Below, in pieces: positions 31,328 through 41,534 of a stretch of DNA of 64,000 nt (position 1 is the stretch's first letter; each line of letters starts with the position of its first letter). The position numbers were made by a program, and so were the translations under genes. The stretch covers positions 1 through 64,000 of the forward strand of contig JAHDXW010000003.1 of NCBI GenBank assembly GCA_023383015.1, given 5' to 3'. This DNA is from Paracoccaceae bacterium (GTDB taxonomy: Bacteria; Pseudomonadota; Alphaproteobacteria; Rhodobacterales; Rhodobacteraceae). The notes under the pieces are model-generated. The model was not told where the DNA came from and searched no databases. It saw nothing but the letters and a program-made list of their open reading frames with translations.

Positions 31328-32190
31328 TGCGCCGGCCCGCCGCGCCGGCCGCAGTGGCGGGGCTCGCCTGGCTGCTGGCGGCCGCAGCGGCCGCCGCGAC
31401 CCCGACGTGGGAGCTGCCGCCGCCCCATGCCCGGATCGAGACCGAGGCCCCTGTCGACCGCGCCGCGCTGCCGCCCGACCACCCGGCCTGGCCGATCTCG
31501 ACGGTGCTGGGCGGCGCGACCGACCGCTACCCCCACGCCATCCTGGGCAGCGTGCCCGGCTGGGCGCAGCTGACCGTCGTGGCGCTGTCCTGCGGCGCCT
31601 GCCGCCACGGGGTCGAGGCGGCGCTGGTGGTGCTGCCCGAACGCCGCGTCTTCGAGGACGTGGCCGCCCGGCTCTGGGATGTCACCGGCGACGGCCGGCC
31701 CGAGATCGTGGTGGTGGAAAGCGACATCTCCCGCGGCGCCCGGCTGACGGTCTGGGGCTACACGACCGCCCACTCCGGCCGGCCCGGGCTGAGGCTTCTG
31801 GCCGCGACCGCCCCCATCGGCCGGCCGTTCCGCTGGCTTGCCCCCGCCGGCATAGCCGACTTCGACGGCGACGGCCTGCCCGACATTGCCTATGTCGAGA
31901 CACCCCACATCGCCCCGACCCTGCACATCGTCACGCTGACCGGCGAAGGGCTGGTGGCGGTCGCGCCGCCGCTGCCGGGGCCCACCAACCACCGCATCGG
32001 CGACAGCTTCATCGCCGGCGGCCTGCGCGACTGCGGCGGAGGCCCTGAACTCGTTCTGGCCAGCGCCGACTGGAGGCAGATCCTGCGTGTCCGGCTCGAC
32101 CAGGCCACCGGCCGGCTGCAGGCCCTGCCGGCCGGTCCGCTTGCCGGCGACGACCCCGCGGCCGCGCTCGCCGCGGCACGCCGCTGCTGA
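31327..32190 (+). CDS. Secreted FG-GAP/VCBS-repeat-like protein
   Basis: A 287-residue exported protein (signal peptide MRRPAAPAAVAGLAWLLAAA). Two calcium-binding-like segments, DVTGDGRPEIVVVES and DFDGDGLPDIAYVET, are typical of FG-GAP/VCBS beta-propeller blades, so a small propeller is likely. Cysteines occur in a CGAC pair (ALSCGACRHG) and near the end. The ATG overlaps the ferredoxin stop, giving a two-gene unit; the functional link is not known. Confidence 0.8.
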
Positions 32191-32212
32191 GGCCGCACCT
32201 GCCCGGCCGCGC

Positions 32213-33487
32213 TCAGGCCGTGCCGCCGAGGGCGCGCCAGCCGATGTCGCGGCGGAAGAAGCCGCCCGGCCAGTCGACCGCCTCGGCCAGGGCATAGGCG
32301 CGCTCGCGCGCCTCGTCCAGGGTGGCGCCCCGCCCGGTGGCCGACAGCACCCGCCCGCCGGTGGCCACCACCCGTCCATCCCGCAGCACCGTGCCGGCAT
32401 GGAACACCATCCGCCCGCTGTCGGCCGGCAGCCGGTCGAGCCCGCCGATGGCATCGCCGCGCCCGTGGGGGCCGGGATAGCCGCGCGCCGCCAGCACTAC
32501 CGTCAGCGCATGGTCCTCGGCCCAGTCCACCCGCGCCGACCCGAGCCGCCCGCCGGCGCAGGCAAGCATGAGGTCCAGCGCCTGGGCGCCCAGCCGCATC
32601 ATCAGGACCTGCGCCTCTGGGTCGCCGAAGCGGACATTGAACTCCACCAGCCTGGGCCGGCCGGCGTCGATCATCAGCCCGGCGTAGAGGACTCCGCGGA
32701 AGGGCGTGCCCCGGCGCGCCATTTCAGCCAGCACCGGGCGGACGATCCCTTCCAATGCAAGCGCCTCGACCTCGGCGGTCACCACCGGGGCGGGCGAATA
32801 GGCGCCCATGCCGCCGGTGTTGGGGCCGGTGTCGCCGTCGAAGGCACGCTTGTGGTCCTGCGCGGTCCCGATCGGCAGCGCCGTCTCGCCGTCGCACAGC
32901 ACGAACAGGCTCGCTTCCTCGCCGGTCATGAACTCCTCGATCACCACCCGCGCGCCGGCCGCACCGAAGGCCCCGGCAAAGGCCGCCCGCACCGCCGCCG
33001 CCGCCTCGTCGGCCGTCGCCGCCACCGTCACACCCTTGCCGGCGGCCAGCCCGTCGGCCTTGACGACCACCGGCGCGCCGGTGTGGGCCAGATGCGCAAG
33101 CGCCGGCCCCTCGGCATCGAAGGCGGCCCAGGCGGCGGTAGGGGCGCCGGCGGCGGCGCAGACCTCCTTGGTGAAGGTCTTGGACGCCTCGAGCCGCGCC
33201 GCCGCCGCAGAGGGGCCGAAGACGGCGATGCCGGCCGCCTGCAGCGCATCGGCCACCCCCGCGACCAGCGGCGCCTCGGGCCCGACCACGACAAGCCCGA
33301 TCCCCTCGGCCCGCGCGAAGGCGACCACCGCCCCGGCGTCCTCGGGGTCGAGCGCGACGTTGCGGGCCAGCGCCGCGGTGCCGGCGTTGCCGGGGGCCAC
33401 GAACAGCCGGTCGCACTTGGGGTTGCGGCGGATCGCCCAGGCCAGCGCGTGCTCGCGCCCGCCCCCGCCCAGCACCAGGATGTCCAT
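32213..33487 (-). CDS. purD: Phosphoribosylamine--glycine ligase
   Basis: PurD joins glycine to phosphoribosylamine with ATP, the second step of purine synthesis. The 424-residue ATP-grasp enzyme begins MDILVLGGGGREHALAWAIR, and has VVGPEAPLVAGVADAL, the ATP-grasp loop VVVKADGLAAGKGVTV and NTGGMGAYSP. Near the metal site it reads EFNVRFGDPEAQ. Length and motifs are complete. It is divergent from xseA with 67 bp between the starts. Confidence 0.98.
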   Translation of the reverse strand: MDILVLGGGGREHALAWAIRRNPKCDRLFVAPGNAGTAALARNVALDPEDAGAVVAFARAEGIGLVVVGPEAPLVAGVADALQAAGIAVFGPSAAAARLEASKTFTKEVCAAAGAPTAAWAAFDAEGPALAHLAHTGAPVVVKADGLAAGKGVTVAATADEAAAAVRAAFAGAFGAAGARVVIEEFMTGEEASLFVLCDGETALPIGTAQDHKRAFDGDTGPNTGGMGAYSPAPVVTAEVEALALEGIVRPVLAEMARRGTPFRGVLYAGLMIDAGRPRLVEFNVRFGDPEAQVLMMRLGAQALDLMLACAGGRLGSARVDWAEDHALTVVLAARGYPGPHGRGDAIGGLDRLPADSGRMVFHAGTVLRDGRVVATGGRVLSATGRGATLDEARERAYALAEAVDWPGGFFRRDIGWRALGGTA

Positions 33488-33554
33488 CGCCCGCTCCCGC
33501 CTTGGCCCCGACCGCGCGCCGTTCTAGGCTGCCCCCCGGCAGGAGGGAAGGCCG

Positions 33555-35129
33555 ATGGACCCAGTCATCGACGACGACGGCCCGGGGCCCGGCCCCAACG
33601 CCCCGGCCTTCACCGTCTCGGAACTGTCGGGCGCGGTGAAGCGGGTGATCGAGGCCGGCTTCGGCCGCGTGCGGGTGCGCGGCGAGGTCGGTCGCGTCTC
33701 GAGCCCCCGGTCGGGTCATGTCTACCTCGACCTCAAGGACGACCGCGCGGTGCTGGCCGCGGTGATCTGGAAGGGCACCGCCGAGCGGCTGCCCGCGCTG
33801 CCCGAGGAGGGCATGGAGGTGATCGCCACCGGCCGGCTGACGACCTTCCCCGGCCAGTCGAAATACCAGCTGGTGATCGAGACGCTGGAGCCCGCGGGCC
33901 TCGGCGCGCTGCTCGCCCAACTCGAGCGGCGCAGGGCGGCGCTTGCCGCCGAGGGGCTGTTCGATCCCGCCCGCAAGCGGCCGCTGCCGTTCCTGCCCAG
34001 GGTGATCGGGGTCGTCACCTCGCCCAGCGGGGCGGTGATCCGCGACATCCTGCACCGGCTGCGCGACCGCTTCCCCGTCCATGTCCTCATCTGGCCGGTG
34101 GCGGTGCAGGGCGCGGCCTGCGCGCCCGAGGTGGCCGCGGCGATTGCCGGGTTCAACGCGCTGGGCGCAACTGGGCCGGTGCCGCGCCCCGACGTCATCA
34201 TCGTCGCCCGCGGCGGGGGGTCGGTGGAGGACCTCTGGGGCTTCAACGACGAGATCGTCGTCCGCGCCGCCGCCGCCAGCGCGATCCCGCTCATCGCGGC
34301 GGTCGGCCACGAAACCGACACGACGCTGATCGACCTGGCCGCGGACCGGCGCGCACCGACGCCGACGGCGGCGGCCGAGATGGCGGTGCCGGTGAGAATC
34401 GAGCTCGCCGGCCGCGTGGACGGGCTTGCCGCACGGCTTGCGCATGCCGCCGGCGAGGCGGTGCTGCGCCGTCGCCGGCGCCTGCGCGACCTCGCCCGCG
34501 CGCTGCCGCGTGCCGAGGCGCTGGCCGCGCCGGCGGCCCAGCGGCTCGACGCCGCGGCCGAACGTCTCGCGGCCGCGCTGCGGGCAGCGACAGCGCGCAG
34601 CCGCCTCAGGCTCGCCGGGGCCGCCGCGGCGCTGCGGCCGCGGCTTCTTGCCGAGGGGCTCACCGCCCGCCGCCGGGTGCTCGACGATCGCGCCGGCCGC
34701 GCCGCGCGGGCGGTCGCGGCCCGCACGTCCGCGGCCCGCATCCGGCTCGACCGCGCCGGCGCGGGCCTGCGCCCCGCGCCCCTGGCCGCACGCATCGCCG
34801 ACCGCCGGCGGCGGGCGGCCGAGCGCGCCGGCCGCGCCGGCCGTGCCGCCGCCGACCGGCTCCGCGCCCTCGCCGAGGCACTCGCCGCACTCGACCGGCT
34901 GCGCCTCGGGCTCGGCTACCGCGAGACCCTGCGGCGCGGCTACGCCGTGGTGCGCGGCGATGGCGCGGTGGTGACGACGGCAGCCGCAGCGGCCCGCGCC
35001 GGCGCGCTCGAGATCGAGTTCCAGGACGGCCGGCTGCCGGCGTCAGGCCCCCCCCGCCCGCGCCGACCGCGGCGCGGCGGCGACGGTCCGGGCAGCCCCC
35101 CGCCCGACCCGCAGGGCCGGCTGCTGTGA
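33555..35129 (+). CDS. xseA: Exodeoxyribonuclease VII large subunit
   Basis: XseA with XseB degrades single-stranded DNA. The 524-residue protein has an N-terminal OB fold ([35 protein letters not shown]) and then the catalytic region with [32 protein letters not shown] and [17 protein letters not shown] long Arg/Ala-rich coiled-coil segment follows, where XseB binds. The C-terminus has a Pro/Arg-rich tail of about 30 residues. xseB is not in the window. GGCAGGAGG precedes the ATG. Confidence 0.97.
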   Translation: MDPVIDDDGPGPGPNAPAFTVSELSGAVKRVIEAGFGRVRVRGEVGRVSSPRSGHVYLDLKDDRAVLAAVIWKGTAERLPALPEEGMEVIATGRLTTFPGQSKYQLVIETLEPAGLGALLAQLERRRAALAAEGLFDPARKRPLPFLPRVIGVVTSPSGAVIRDILHRLRDRFPVHVLIWPVAVQGAACAPEVAAAIAGFNALGATGPVPRPDVIIVARGGGSVEDLWGFNDEIVVRAAAASAIPLIAAVGHETDTTLIDLAADRRAPTPTAAAEMAVPVRIELAGRVDGLAARLAHAAGEAVLRRRRRLRDLARALPRAEALAAPAAQRLDAAAERLAAALRAATARSRLRLAGAAAALRPRLLAEGLTARRRVLDDRAGRAARAVAARTSAARIRLDRAGAGLRPAPLAARIADRRRRAAERAGRAGRAAADRLRALAEALAALDRLRLGLGYRETLRRGYAVVRGDGAVVTTAAAAARAGALEIEFQDGRLPASGPPRPRRPRRGGDGPGSPPPDPQGRLL

Positions 35130-35178
35130 GCGCGGCCGGCCCTTCCCGCGCCGGGGACGGGGCGCTATATCGGCCGCG

Positions 35179-36543
35179 ATGTCCGCCACCCCGCCCCTCC
35201 TCCGCCCCGACATCGCCCGGCCGCGCGTGCCCCAGACCCGCCGCGACGGGCAGCCGGCGATCGGCATGGTCTCGCTCGGCTGCCCCAAGGCACTGGTCGA
35301 TTCCGAACGCATCCTGACGCGGCTGCGCGCCGAGGGATACGCCATCTCGCCCGACTATGCCGGCGCCGGGGCGGTCATCGTCAACACCTGCGGCTTCCTC
35401 GATTCCGCCCGCGCCGAAAGCCTCGAGGCGATCGGCGAGGCACTGGCGGAAAACGGCCGCGTCATCGTCACCGGCTGCCTCGGGGCCGAGCCCGATTTCA
35501 TCACCGGCGCCCACCCGCGGGTGCTCGCCGTCACCGGACCCCAGCAGTACGAGGCGGTGCTCGACGCCGTCCACGCCGCGGTGCCGCCCCGGCCCGACCC
35601 CTTCGTCGACCTCATCCCGCCGCAGGGGGTGAAGCTGACGCCGCGCCACTACGCCTATCTCAAGATCGCCGAGGGCTGCGACCACGCCTGCCGCTTCTGC
35701 ATCATCCCCTCGATGCGCGGGCCCCTGGTCAGCCGGCCGCAGGCGGCGGTGCTGCGCGAGGCCGAGAAGCTGGTTGCCGCGGGGGTGCGCGAAGTCCTCG
35801 TGATCTCGCAGGACACTTCCGCCTACGGCACCGACTGGAAGGGCCGGGCCGAGAGGTTCCCGATCGTCCCGCTCGCCCGCGATCTCGGCCGCCTCGGCGC
35901 CTGGGTGCGGCTGCACTACGTCTACCCCTACCCGCATGTGCGCGAGCTGATCCCGCTGATGGCCGAGGGGCTGGTGCTGCCCTACCTCGACGTGCCCTTC
36001 CAGCACGCCCACCCCGACACGCTGCGCCGCATGGCCCGCCCCGCCGCCGCCGCCCGGACGCTGGACGAGATCGCCCGCTGGCGGCGCGACTGCCCCGACC
36101 TCACCCTGCGCTCGACCTTCATCGTCGGCTTTCCCGGCGAGACCGAGGCGGAGTTCGCCACCCTGCTCGACTGGCTGGAGGAGGCGCAGCTCGACCGCGT
36201 CGGCTGCTTCCGCTACGAGAACGTGCGCGGCGCGCGCTCGAACGACCTTCCCGGCCACGTCCCCGAGGAGGTCAAGGACGAGCGCTGGCACCGCTTCATG
36301 GAACGGGCGCAGGCGATCTCGGCGGCGCGGCTTGCCGCCAGGGTCGGCCGGCGGCTCGCGGCCATCGTCGATGCCGTCGACGCCGACGGCGCCACCTGCC
36401 GCACGATGGGCGACGCGCCCGAGATCGACGGGCATCTCTACATCGACGAGGGCTTCGAGGGCCTCGCCGCCGGCGACATCCTTGCCGTGACGGTCGAGGA
36501 GGCGGGCGAGTACGACCTCTGGGGGCGGCCGGCCCCGCGCTGA
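35179..36543 (+). CDS. rimO: Ribosomal protein S12 methylthiotransferase
   Basis: RimO adds a methylthio group to the aspartate near position 89 of ribosomal protein S12. The 454-residue protein has the UPF0004 domain ([38 protein letters not shown]), with its three extra-cluster cysteines. The radical-SAM motif CDHACRFC is at residues 167-174, and [10 protein letters not shown] follows. A C-terminal TRAM domain ends the protein. It converges with the next gene: the two stops are one base apart, so there is no room for a terminator between them. Confidence 0.97.
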   Translation: MSATPPLLRPDIARPRVPQTRRDGQPAIGMVSLGCPKALVDSERILTRLRAEGYAISPDYAGAGAVIVNTCGFLDSARAESLEAIGEALAENGRVIVTGCLGAEPDFITGAHPRVLAVTGPQQYEAVLDAVHAAVPPRPDPFVDLIPPQGVKLTPRHYAYLKIAEGCDHACRFCIIPSMRGPLVSRPQAAVLREAEKLVAAGVREVLVISQDTSAYGTDWKGRAERFPIVPLARDLGRLGAWVRLHYVYPYPHVRELIPLMAEGLVLPYLDVPFQHAHPDTLRRMARPAAAARTLDEIARWRRDCPDLTLRSTFIVGFPGETEAEFATLLDWLEEAQLDRVGCFRYENVRGARSNDLPGHVPEEVKDERWHRFMERAQAISAARLAARVGRRLAAIVDAVDADGATCRTMGDAPEIDGHLYIDEGFEGLAAGDILAVTVEEAGEYDLWGRPAPR

Positions 36544-36544
36544 G

Positions 36545-37651
36545 CTAGAGCGTCTCCAGCCGCGCCAGCCTGCCCTCGTCCCAGACCATCCCGGTGCCGG
36601 GGCGGTCGGGCACCGCCACCGCCCCGTCGCGCAGCGCGAAGGGCTCGCGCAGCAGCGCCTCCGCCCAGTCGACGTATTCCAGCCAGTGCGCGGTCGGGCT
36701 CGCGCACAGCAGATGGGCGCTGACCTCCGGCATCAGATGCGACGAGATCCCGATCCCGTGCGCCGCCGCCATCCCCGCGGCCTGGAGCCAGCCGGTCACC
36801 CCGCCGATGCGCGCGACGTCCGGCATCACCAGATCGGCCGCCCCCGCCGCCAGCGCCTCGGCCATCGCCCCGGGCCCGTTGAAGTTCTCGCCGATCTGGA
36901 CGGGCAGGTCGAGGGCCGCGGCCAGCGCCGCGGCACCGGCGAGGTCGTCGTGGCGCAGCGGCTCCTCCAGCCAGACCAGCCGCCCCCCGCCGGCCGCCTC
37001 CAGCGCCCGCCCGCGGCGCAGCGCCTCGGTCCGGTCCAGCGCCTGGTTGTAGTCGGCCATGATCCCCACCCCGGCCGGCAGGCTGCCGGCCACGGCTGCC
37101 AGCGCCTCGAGGTCGGCTGCGAGCGTCGGATGGCCGAGCCGCAGCTTGACGGCGCCCAGTCCCAGCCCGGCCAGCTCCGCCGCCTCCGCGGCCAGCCGCG
37201 CCGGCGGCATCAGCCCCAGGCCGCGGCTGTCGTAGGCCGGCACCGGCCGCGGCGCGGCACCGAGCAGGCTGCACAGCGGCAGCCCCGCAGCCACCGCCCG
37301 TGCGTCCCACAGCGCCATGTCCAGAAGCGACAGCGCGAAGCGCACCAGCCCGGTCACCCCGATCAGCGCATGGCTGCGGGCCAGCCGCGGGGCCAGCGCC
37401 GCCGGGGCCACCGCCATGCCGCGGATCGCCTCGGCGGCCTCGGCCACCATCAGCGCGACCGCACGCACCCCCGCCGGCGTGTAGCCGAACGCATAGGCAC
37501 GCCCGACCGGCCCCTCCTCGGTCGCCAGATCGACGGTCAGCAGCGGCGCGTGGCGTACCTCGGCCGCGCTCGTGCCCAGCGCGAAGCGCATCGGCACGCG
37601 GAAGCCGCGGGTGGACACCGACCTTACGGCGAGTTCGGGGACGGCGGTCAT
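36545..37651 (-). CDS. Enolase-superfamily enzyme (mandelate racemase/muconate lactonizing type)
   Basis: A 368-residue (beta/alpha)7-beta barrel enzyme. The three metal ligands are seen in order: Asp in IMADYNQ, Glu in WLEEPL and Glu in IGENFNG. The second-strand lysine is in VKLRLGH, where K-x-R replaces the more common K-x-K. A His candidate for the acid/base lies in GISSHLMPE. The family abstracts a proton alpha to a carboxylate; racemase, dehydratase and cycloisomerase activities all fit. The ATG at 37651 begins MTAVPELAVRSVSTRGFRVP. No sugar or aromatic pathway genes are nearby. Confidence 0.85.
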   Translation of the reverse strand: MTAVPELAVRSVSTRGFRVPMRFALGTSAAEVRHAPLLTVDLATEEGPVGRAYAFGYTPAGVRAVALMVAEAAEAIRGMAVAPAALAPRLARSHALIGVTGLVRFALSLLDMALWDARAVAAGLPLCSLLGAAPRPVPAYDSRGLGLMPPARLAAEAAELAGLGLGAVKLRLGHPTLAADLEALAAVAGSLPAGVGIMADYNQALDRTEALRRGRALEAAGGGRLVWLEEPLRHDDLAGAAALAAALDLPVQIGENFNGPGAMAEALAAGAADLVMPDVARIGGVTGWLQAAGMAAAHGIGISSHLMPEVSAHLLCASPTAHWLEYVDWAEALLREPFALRDGAVAVPDRPGTGMVWDEGRLARLETL

Positions 37652-37743
37652 CGCGGGCTCCGTCCGGCGCGGGCAGCGAACCCTAGGCCGCGGGGGGCCG
37701 CGGCGCAACGGCGTTCAGCAGCCCCGCACCCGGAGGCTCCCGG

Positions 37744-38193
37744 TCACTCGCCCGCGACCCGTCCGGGCGTCCGCATCTCCGCACCGGATGCCCCACCGTC
37801 GGCCATCGCCGCGACCACCTCGTAGCCCAGCGTCCGGATCACCGTGTAGTCGCAGGTGATCTCTTCGCCGATCTCGATGTCGCGGGCGGCGACGACGCAT
37901 GCGTCGGGGGCGTTCGGCAGCACCACCAGCGTGTTGGGGTCGGCGGCATGGTTGGTGAAGCGGTCGTTGTCGCCCGACAGGACCAGCAGGCCGAGGTCGG
38001 GGAAGTACTCCGAGTAGACCTCGACGAACAGCCGCACATGGTCGGGCAGCCGGTCAAGTTCGGCAAGCGGGATCACCCTGTCCAGCAGCGGGTCCAGCTG
38101 CCAGACGGGGGTGCCGCGGGGGATGAATTCATCGGCGAAGAGGCCGAGACCGTGGATGGCGCTTTCCTTGACGACGGTCTTGACGAGGAGCAC
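37744..38193 (-). CDS. SET domain-containing protein
   Basis: A 149-residue protein consisting of a SET fold alone: the start HGLGLFADEFIPRGTPVW, the SAM/substrate motif FTNHAADPNTL and the terminal GEEITCDY. SET domains methylate protein lysines; bacterial examples of this size are found across alphaproteobacteria with unknown targets. The zinc-binding post-SET cysteines are absent. It stands alone, with 92 bp to the upstream enolase-family gene and 287 bp to the divergent envelope locus. Confidence 0.88.
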   Translation of the reverse strand: MLLVKTVVKESAIHGLGLFADEFIPRGTPVWQLDPLLDRVIPLAELDRLPDHVRLFVEVYSEYFPDLGLLVLSGDNDRFTNHAADPNTLVVLPNAPDACVVAARDIEIGEEITCDYTVIRTLGYEVVAAMADGGASGAEMRTPGRVAGE

Positions 38194-38480
38194 TGGCGGG
38201 GACTCCGGTTGAAGGGCGGAAGGGAGCAGGACTCGGCGCTCGGGCAGTTGTCAATGGGCCTTCGCGGCGCCCTGGGACCGCCTCGCGCGATCGGCATGTC
38301 ACCGCGCAGGCCGGCAGGTCGGCAACAATCACACCACCGCGGCGACGCCCGCGGGCGGCATGCCTTGACCACCCGGTCCGATTTTGCTTGCGCTTGAAAT
38401 CACGAAGAGGTTTCGGTTTGTCCACCGGGCGCGCGACCGGCAACGGCAGTGACCGCGCCCGGATCCGGGGGGAGGTGCGC

Positions 38481-40718
38481 GTGCGGGTGAACGGATTGCA
38501 CAGGGTCGCCGCGGCGGCTGCGGTCGCGGCCGGACTGGCGGCATCGGCGCCGCCGGCGGCGGCCGAGGGGGTTGCGGCGCGGCTGCTGTTCCTCGGTGCC
38601 GATCCCGTCCGGGGGGCGCCGGGCCCGTCCTCGGGTGCGCTGCCCATGCTTGCCATGCCCGTCCTTCCCGCGGCCGCGGCCGCACGGGCCGAGGTGACGG
38701 CGGCGCTGCTGCGCTCCAACCCGGTCTCGACCTTTGTCGCCAGCCCCGATGCACTCGGCGGCACGGTGCAGGACTTCTTCCTCGTCGCCGATCTCGCGGT
38801 GGCGGCCGACGGCAGCGGCGTGGCGCTCGGCGGCGAGGCGCTGCAGCTGCCCGAGTTCGGCACGAGGCTGGCGGCGGTGGTCGACGCGCTGGCCCCCGAA
38901 CGGCGGCAGATCGCTTTCCTGCGGCTTGCCGATCCCGGCGATGCCTTCCCGATGATGGTGGCCGAGGTCCAGTCGGCGGTCGGCGCGGCGGGCTTCGCCA
39001 TGACCGTGCTCACGGTCGACGGCGGCGACGGCGGCGGTGCATGCGAGCCCCGGCCGGGCGGGGCCGGCCATTTCGCGGTTGTGGCCGGGGTGGCCGACCG
39101 GGCGCCCTTCGGCGACGGCGACGGACGTTCCAGCGTGGCCGAGGTCGAGGCCTGGCTGGCCGCCGCACTTGCGCGCGAGGCCCGCCGCGGCGGCGCCTGC
39201 GCGGCCCGCTACAGCCTGATCGTGAAGGCCGAGGCCGACCCCGCGCGCGTTCTCGCGCTGCACGGGCCGGCGCCGCTCTTCCCCGAGATGGAATCGCGCC
39301 TCTATCTCGAAAGCTTCGAGGCGATGTTCCTGCTGCGCTCGGATGATCAGGGGCGGGTGCGCGGGTTCCTCGAAAGCTGCAGCTACTGCCCGCACGAGGC
39401 AGCGCTGGTGGAACGGCTGCGCGAAATGCGCGAACGCGAACTGGCGCTCGCGCTCGAGACCCAGATATGGGACGAGATCCGCGCCGACGTGACGCCTGAC
39501 CGGCTGGAGATCTACCTCGGCAACTGCACCCTCTGCGCCTTCCGCGAGCCGGCCGAGGCGCGCCTGGCCGAGCTGCGCGCGGCCGCCGAAGCCGCAGCGG
39601 CCGAGGCAGCGGCGCTCGACGGGGCGCTGGCGGCGCGCGACCTTGCGGCACTGCGGGCCTGGACGGAGGGCTGCGCGCGTTGCGAGGGCCGCGCCCGGGC
39701 CGAGCACGCGATCGCCGAGATCGAGGCCGACGCGGCCTACAGGGCCGAGCGCGCTGCGCTCGCCGAGGCAGTCGCGGCCGGAGAGCCGGCGACGCTGCGC
39801 GCCTGGCTGGAGGGCTGCCGCATCTGCGACGGCCGGGCCGAGGCGGAAGCGGCGCTCGCCCGCGCGGCGCGGCTGGCCGAACTGACCGCGCCCTGCCTCG
39901 GGCTCGCCGGGCTGCCCCAGCAGGGCGGGCCCCGCCGGCTCGAGGACATTGACCGTGACGCCGCGGCGGCGGCCTGCGGCGCCGCCCGCAGTGTCTTTCC
40001 CGCCGACGCGACGCTGCTCACCCTCGCCGGCCGGATCGACCAGGCCGCCGGCCGCACGGCCGAGGCCGCCGCGGCCTACGCCGCCGGCGTTTCCGCCGGG
40101 GTGCCCTTCGCGCACGGGCTCGCGGCGTATCTCCATTTCGCCCCCGCCGAGGGGACCGAGCCCGACCTCGCCCGTGCCGAGGAACTTGCCCTCGCCGGTG
40201 CCGCGCTGGGCGACTGGCTGTCGCGCGAGATCCTGATCGTCCTCTACTCGCGCGATCTGGTCGCCGGACGCACCGCCGCCGATGCCTTCGCCATCGCCCG
40301 CGACCTGGCGGCCGAGGACAACCCGGTGGCGCAGTTCTTCGCCGGCTACTTCTACCTTACCGGCACCGGGGTCGAGCCCTCGGACGGCGACGCCGCGCGC
40401 TGGCTCGCCGCCGCTGCCGGGCAGGGCTACACCCACGCCTACGCCTTCCTGGCCGAGATGGTCGAGGCCGGGCGCGGCCTTCCGGCCGAACCCGAGCGCG
40501 CGGCCGAACTCTACTGGGCGGCGCTGAACGCCGGCGACATCACCGCCCGCGACCGCCTCACGGGGCAGCTGTCCGAGCGCAGCCGCGAGGTGATCCGGCT
40601 GATCCAGGACCGGCTGCGCGAGGCCGGTGTCTACGCCGGCCGGGTCGACGGCCTGCCCGGGCCCGGCACCGTCGCCGCCGTCGAGCGCTACGTCGATTCC
40701 CTGGCCAGCGCGGGCTAG
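38481..40718 (+). CDS. Periplasmic protein with four CxxC repeats, Sel1-like repeats and a peptidoglycan-binding end
   Basis: A 745-residue exported protein. The GTG at 38481 is preferred because GGGGGGAGG lies 5 bp upstream and a signal peptide (MRVNGLHRVAAAAAVAAGLA) follows; open frame extends to 38388 without a better site. Residues 30-290 are an unrecognised domain. Four CxxC pairs then occur at 300/303, 349/352, 398/401 and 446/449, each in a motif like LRAWLEGCRICDGRAEAEAAL's first part, linked by helices. Residues about 515-695 form Sel1/TPR-like helical repeats (AQFFAGYFYLTGTGVEP). Residues 706-741 look like a PG_binding_1 domain (IQDRLREAGVYAGRVDG). It heads the envelope locus; SGNH1 starts 5 bp downstream. 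Confidence 0.78.
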   Translation: MRVNGLHRVAAAAAVAAGLAASAPPAAAEGVAARLLFLGADPVRGAPGPSSGALPMLAMPVLPAAAAARAEVTAALLRSNPVSTFVASPDALGGTVQDFFLVADLAVAADGSGVALGGEALQLPEFGTRLAAVVDALAPERRQIAFLRLADPGDAFPMMVAEVQSAVGAAGFAMTVLTVDGGDGGGACEPRPGGAGHFAVVAGVADRAPFGDGDGRSSVAEVEAWLAAALAREARRGGACAARYSLIVKAEADPARVLALHGPAPLFPEMESRLYLESFEAMFLLRSDDQGRVRGFLESCSYCPHEAALVERLREMRERELALALETQIWDEIRADVTPDRLEIYLGNCTLCAFREPAEARLAELRAAAEAAAAEAAALDGALAARDLAALRAWTEGCARCEGRARAEHAIAEIEADAAYRAERAALAEAVAAGEPATLRAWLEGCRICDGRAEAEAALARAARLAELTAPCLGLAGLPQQGGPRRLEDIDRDAAAAACGAARSVFPADATLLTLAGRIDQAAGRTAEAAAAYAAGVSAGVPFAHGLAAYLHFAPAEGTEPDLARAEELALAGAALGDWLSREILIVLYSRDLVAGRTAADAFAIARDLAAEDNPVAQFFAGYFYLTGTGVEPSDGDAARWLAAAAGQGYTHAYAFLAEMVEAGRGLPAEPERAAELYWAALNAGDITARDRLTGQLSERSREVIRLIQDRLREAGVYAGRVDGLPGPGTVAAVERYVDSLASAG

Positions 40719-40723
40719 AGGCG

Positions 40724-41533
40724 ATGACCGGCCCTGCCCTCGTGCCGCGGCTCCTCGCCGCCGCGGCGGCTGCCCGGGCACTTCCCGCCGCCGCCGCCGT
40801 CGCCGTGGCCCTTGCTCTCGGCGCCGGCGCCGGCGCCGCGGCCGACCGGCTCGACCGGCTGGCTTGCCCCGACCGGCCGGTGCGGCTGGTGGTGGTGGGC
40901 GATTCGCTTGCCGACGGGCTGTGGGGGGCGCTGGCGCGTGCCTTCCTGCGCTGCGCCGCCGTCGAGGTGCTGCGGCTGACCGCCGTCTCCGACGGGCTCG
41001 CCCGCAGCGCCCCCGACGACTGGCTGGCCCGCTACACCACCACCCCCGCCTCGGGCGAGGCCGACATCGTCGTGGTCCAGATCGGCGCCAACGACATCAC
41101 CTCGATCCGCCAGGGCAGCCGGCGGGCGGTGTTCGACACCCCCGAATGGGACACGCTCTACGAGGCGCGGGCCCGGGCGCTGGCCGAGGGGCTGGCGGCA
41201 CGGGCCGCGCAGGTGCTCTGGCTCGGGCTGCCGGTGGTCGGCGCCGAACGGCTCGAGCCCGCCTACCGGGCCGTCACCGCACTGCAGGCGGCGGGGGCGG
41301 GGCCGGCGGTGGCGCGCTTCCTCGACATCCACGCCCTGACCGGCTTCGGCAGCGGCGGCTTCACGATGAACGCCGAGGTCGACGGCAGCCTGCGCCAGCT
41401 CCGCGCCGCCGACCAGGTGCATTTCACCGAGGCCGGCTATGACGCGGTGGCAGGCGCGCTGGGCCCCGACCTCGCCCGCGCCTTCGCCGCCCGCCGCGCC
41501 GCGGGCAGCGCGCCGGCCGTGGCACTGCAGTAG
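40724..41533 (+). CDS. SGNH hydrolase 1, exported
   Basis: A 269-residue SGNH/GDSL hydrolase with an N-terminal hydrophobic signal segment (ALPAAAAVAVALALGAGAGA). Catalytic Ser about 61 is in VVGDSLADG, the oxyanion Asn is in IGANDI, and Asp230/His233 are in DQVHFTEAGY. In envelope clusters with MBOAT proteins such enzymes act like AlgX/AlgJ, moving or removing O-acetyl groups on a polymer. That role is inferred from the MBOAT gene two positions downstream. The protein ends in VALQ; its stop is followed 2 bp later by the SGNH2 start. Confidence 0.85.
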   Translation: MTGPALVPRLLAAAAAARALPAAAAVAVALALGAGAGAAADRLDRLACPDRPVRLVVVGDSLADGLWGALARAFLRCAAVEVLRLTAVSDGLARSAPDDWLARYTTTPASGEADIVVVQIGANDITSIRQGSRRAVFDTPEWDTLYEARARALAEGLAARAAQVLWLGLPVVGAERLEPAYRAVTALQAAGAGPAVARFLDIHALTGFGSGGFTMNAEVDGSLRQLRAADQVHFTEAGYDAVAGALGPDLARAFAARRAAGSAPAVALQ

Positions 41534-41534
41534 C
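41525..41534 (+). repeat. Junction repeat CTGCAGTAGC, copy 1
   Basis: This 10-bp sequence encodes Leu-Gln-stop at the end of SGNH hydrolase 1 and is followed directly by ATG. It recurs exactly at 42369-42378 and 47744-47753. Confidence 0.6.
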
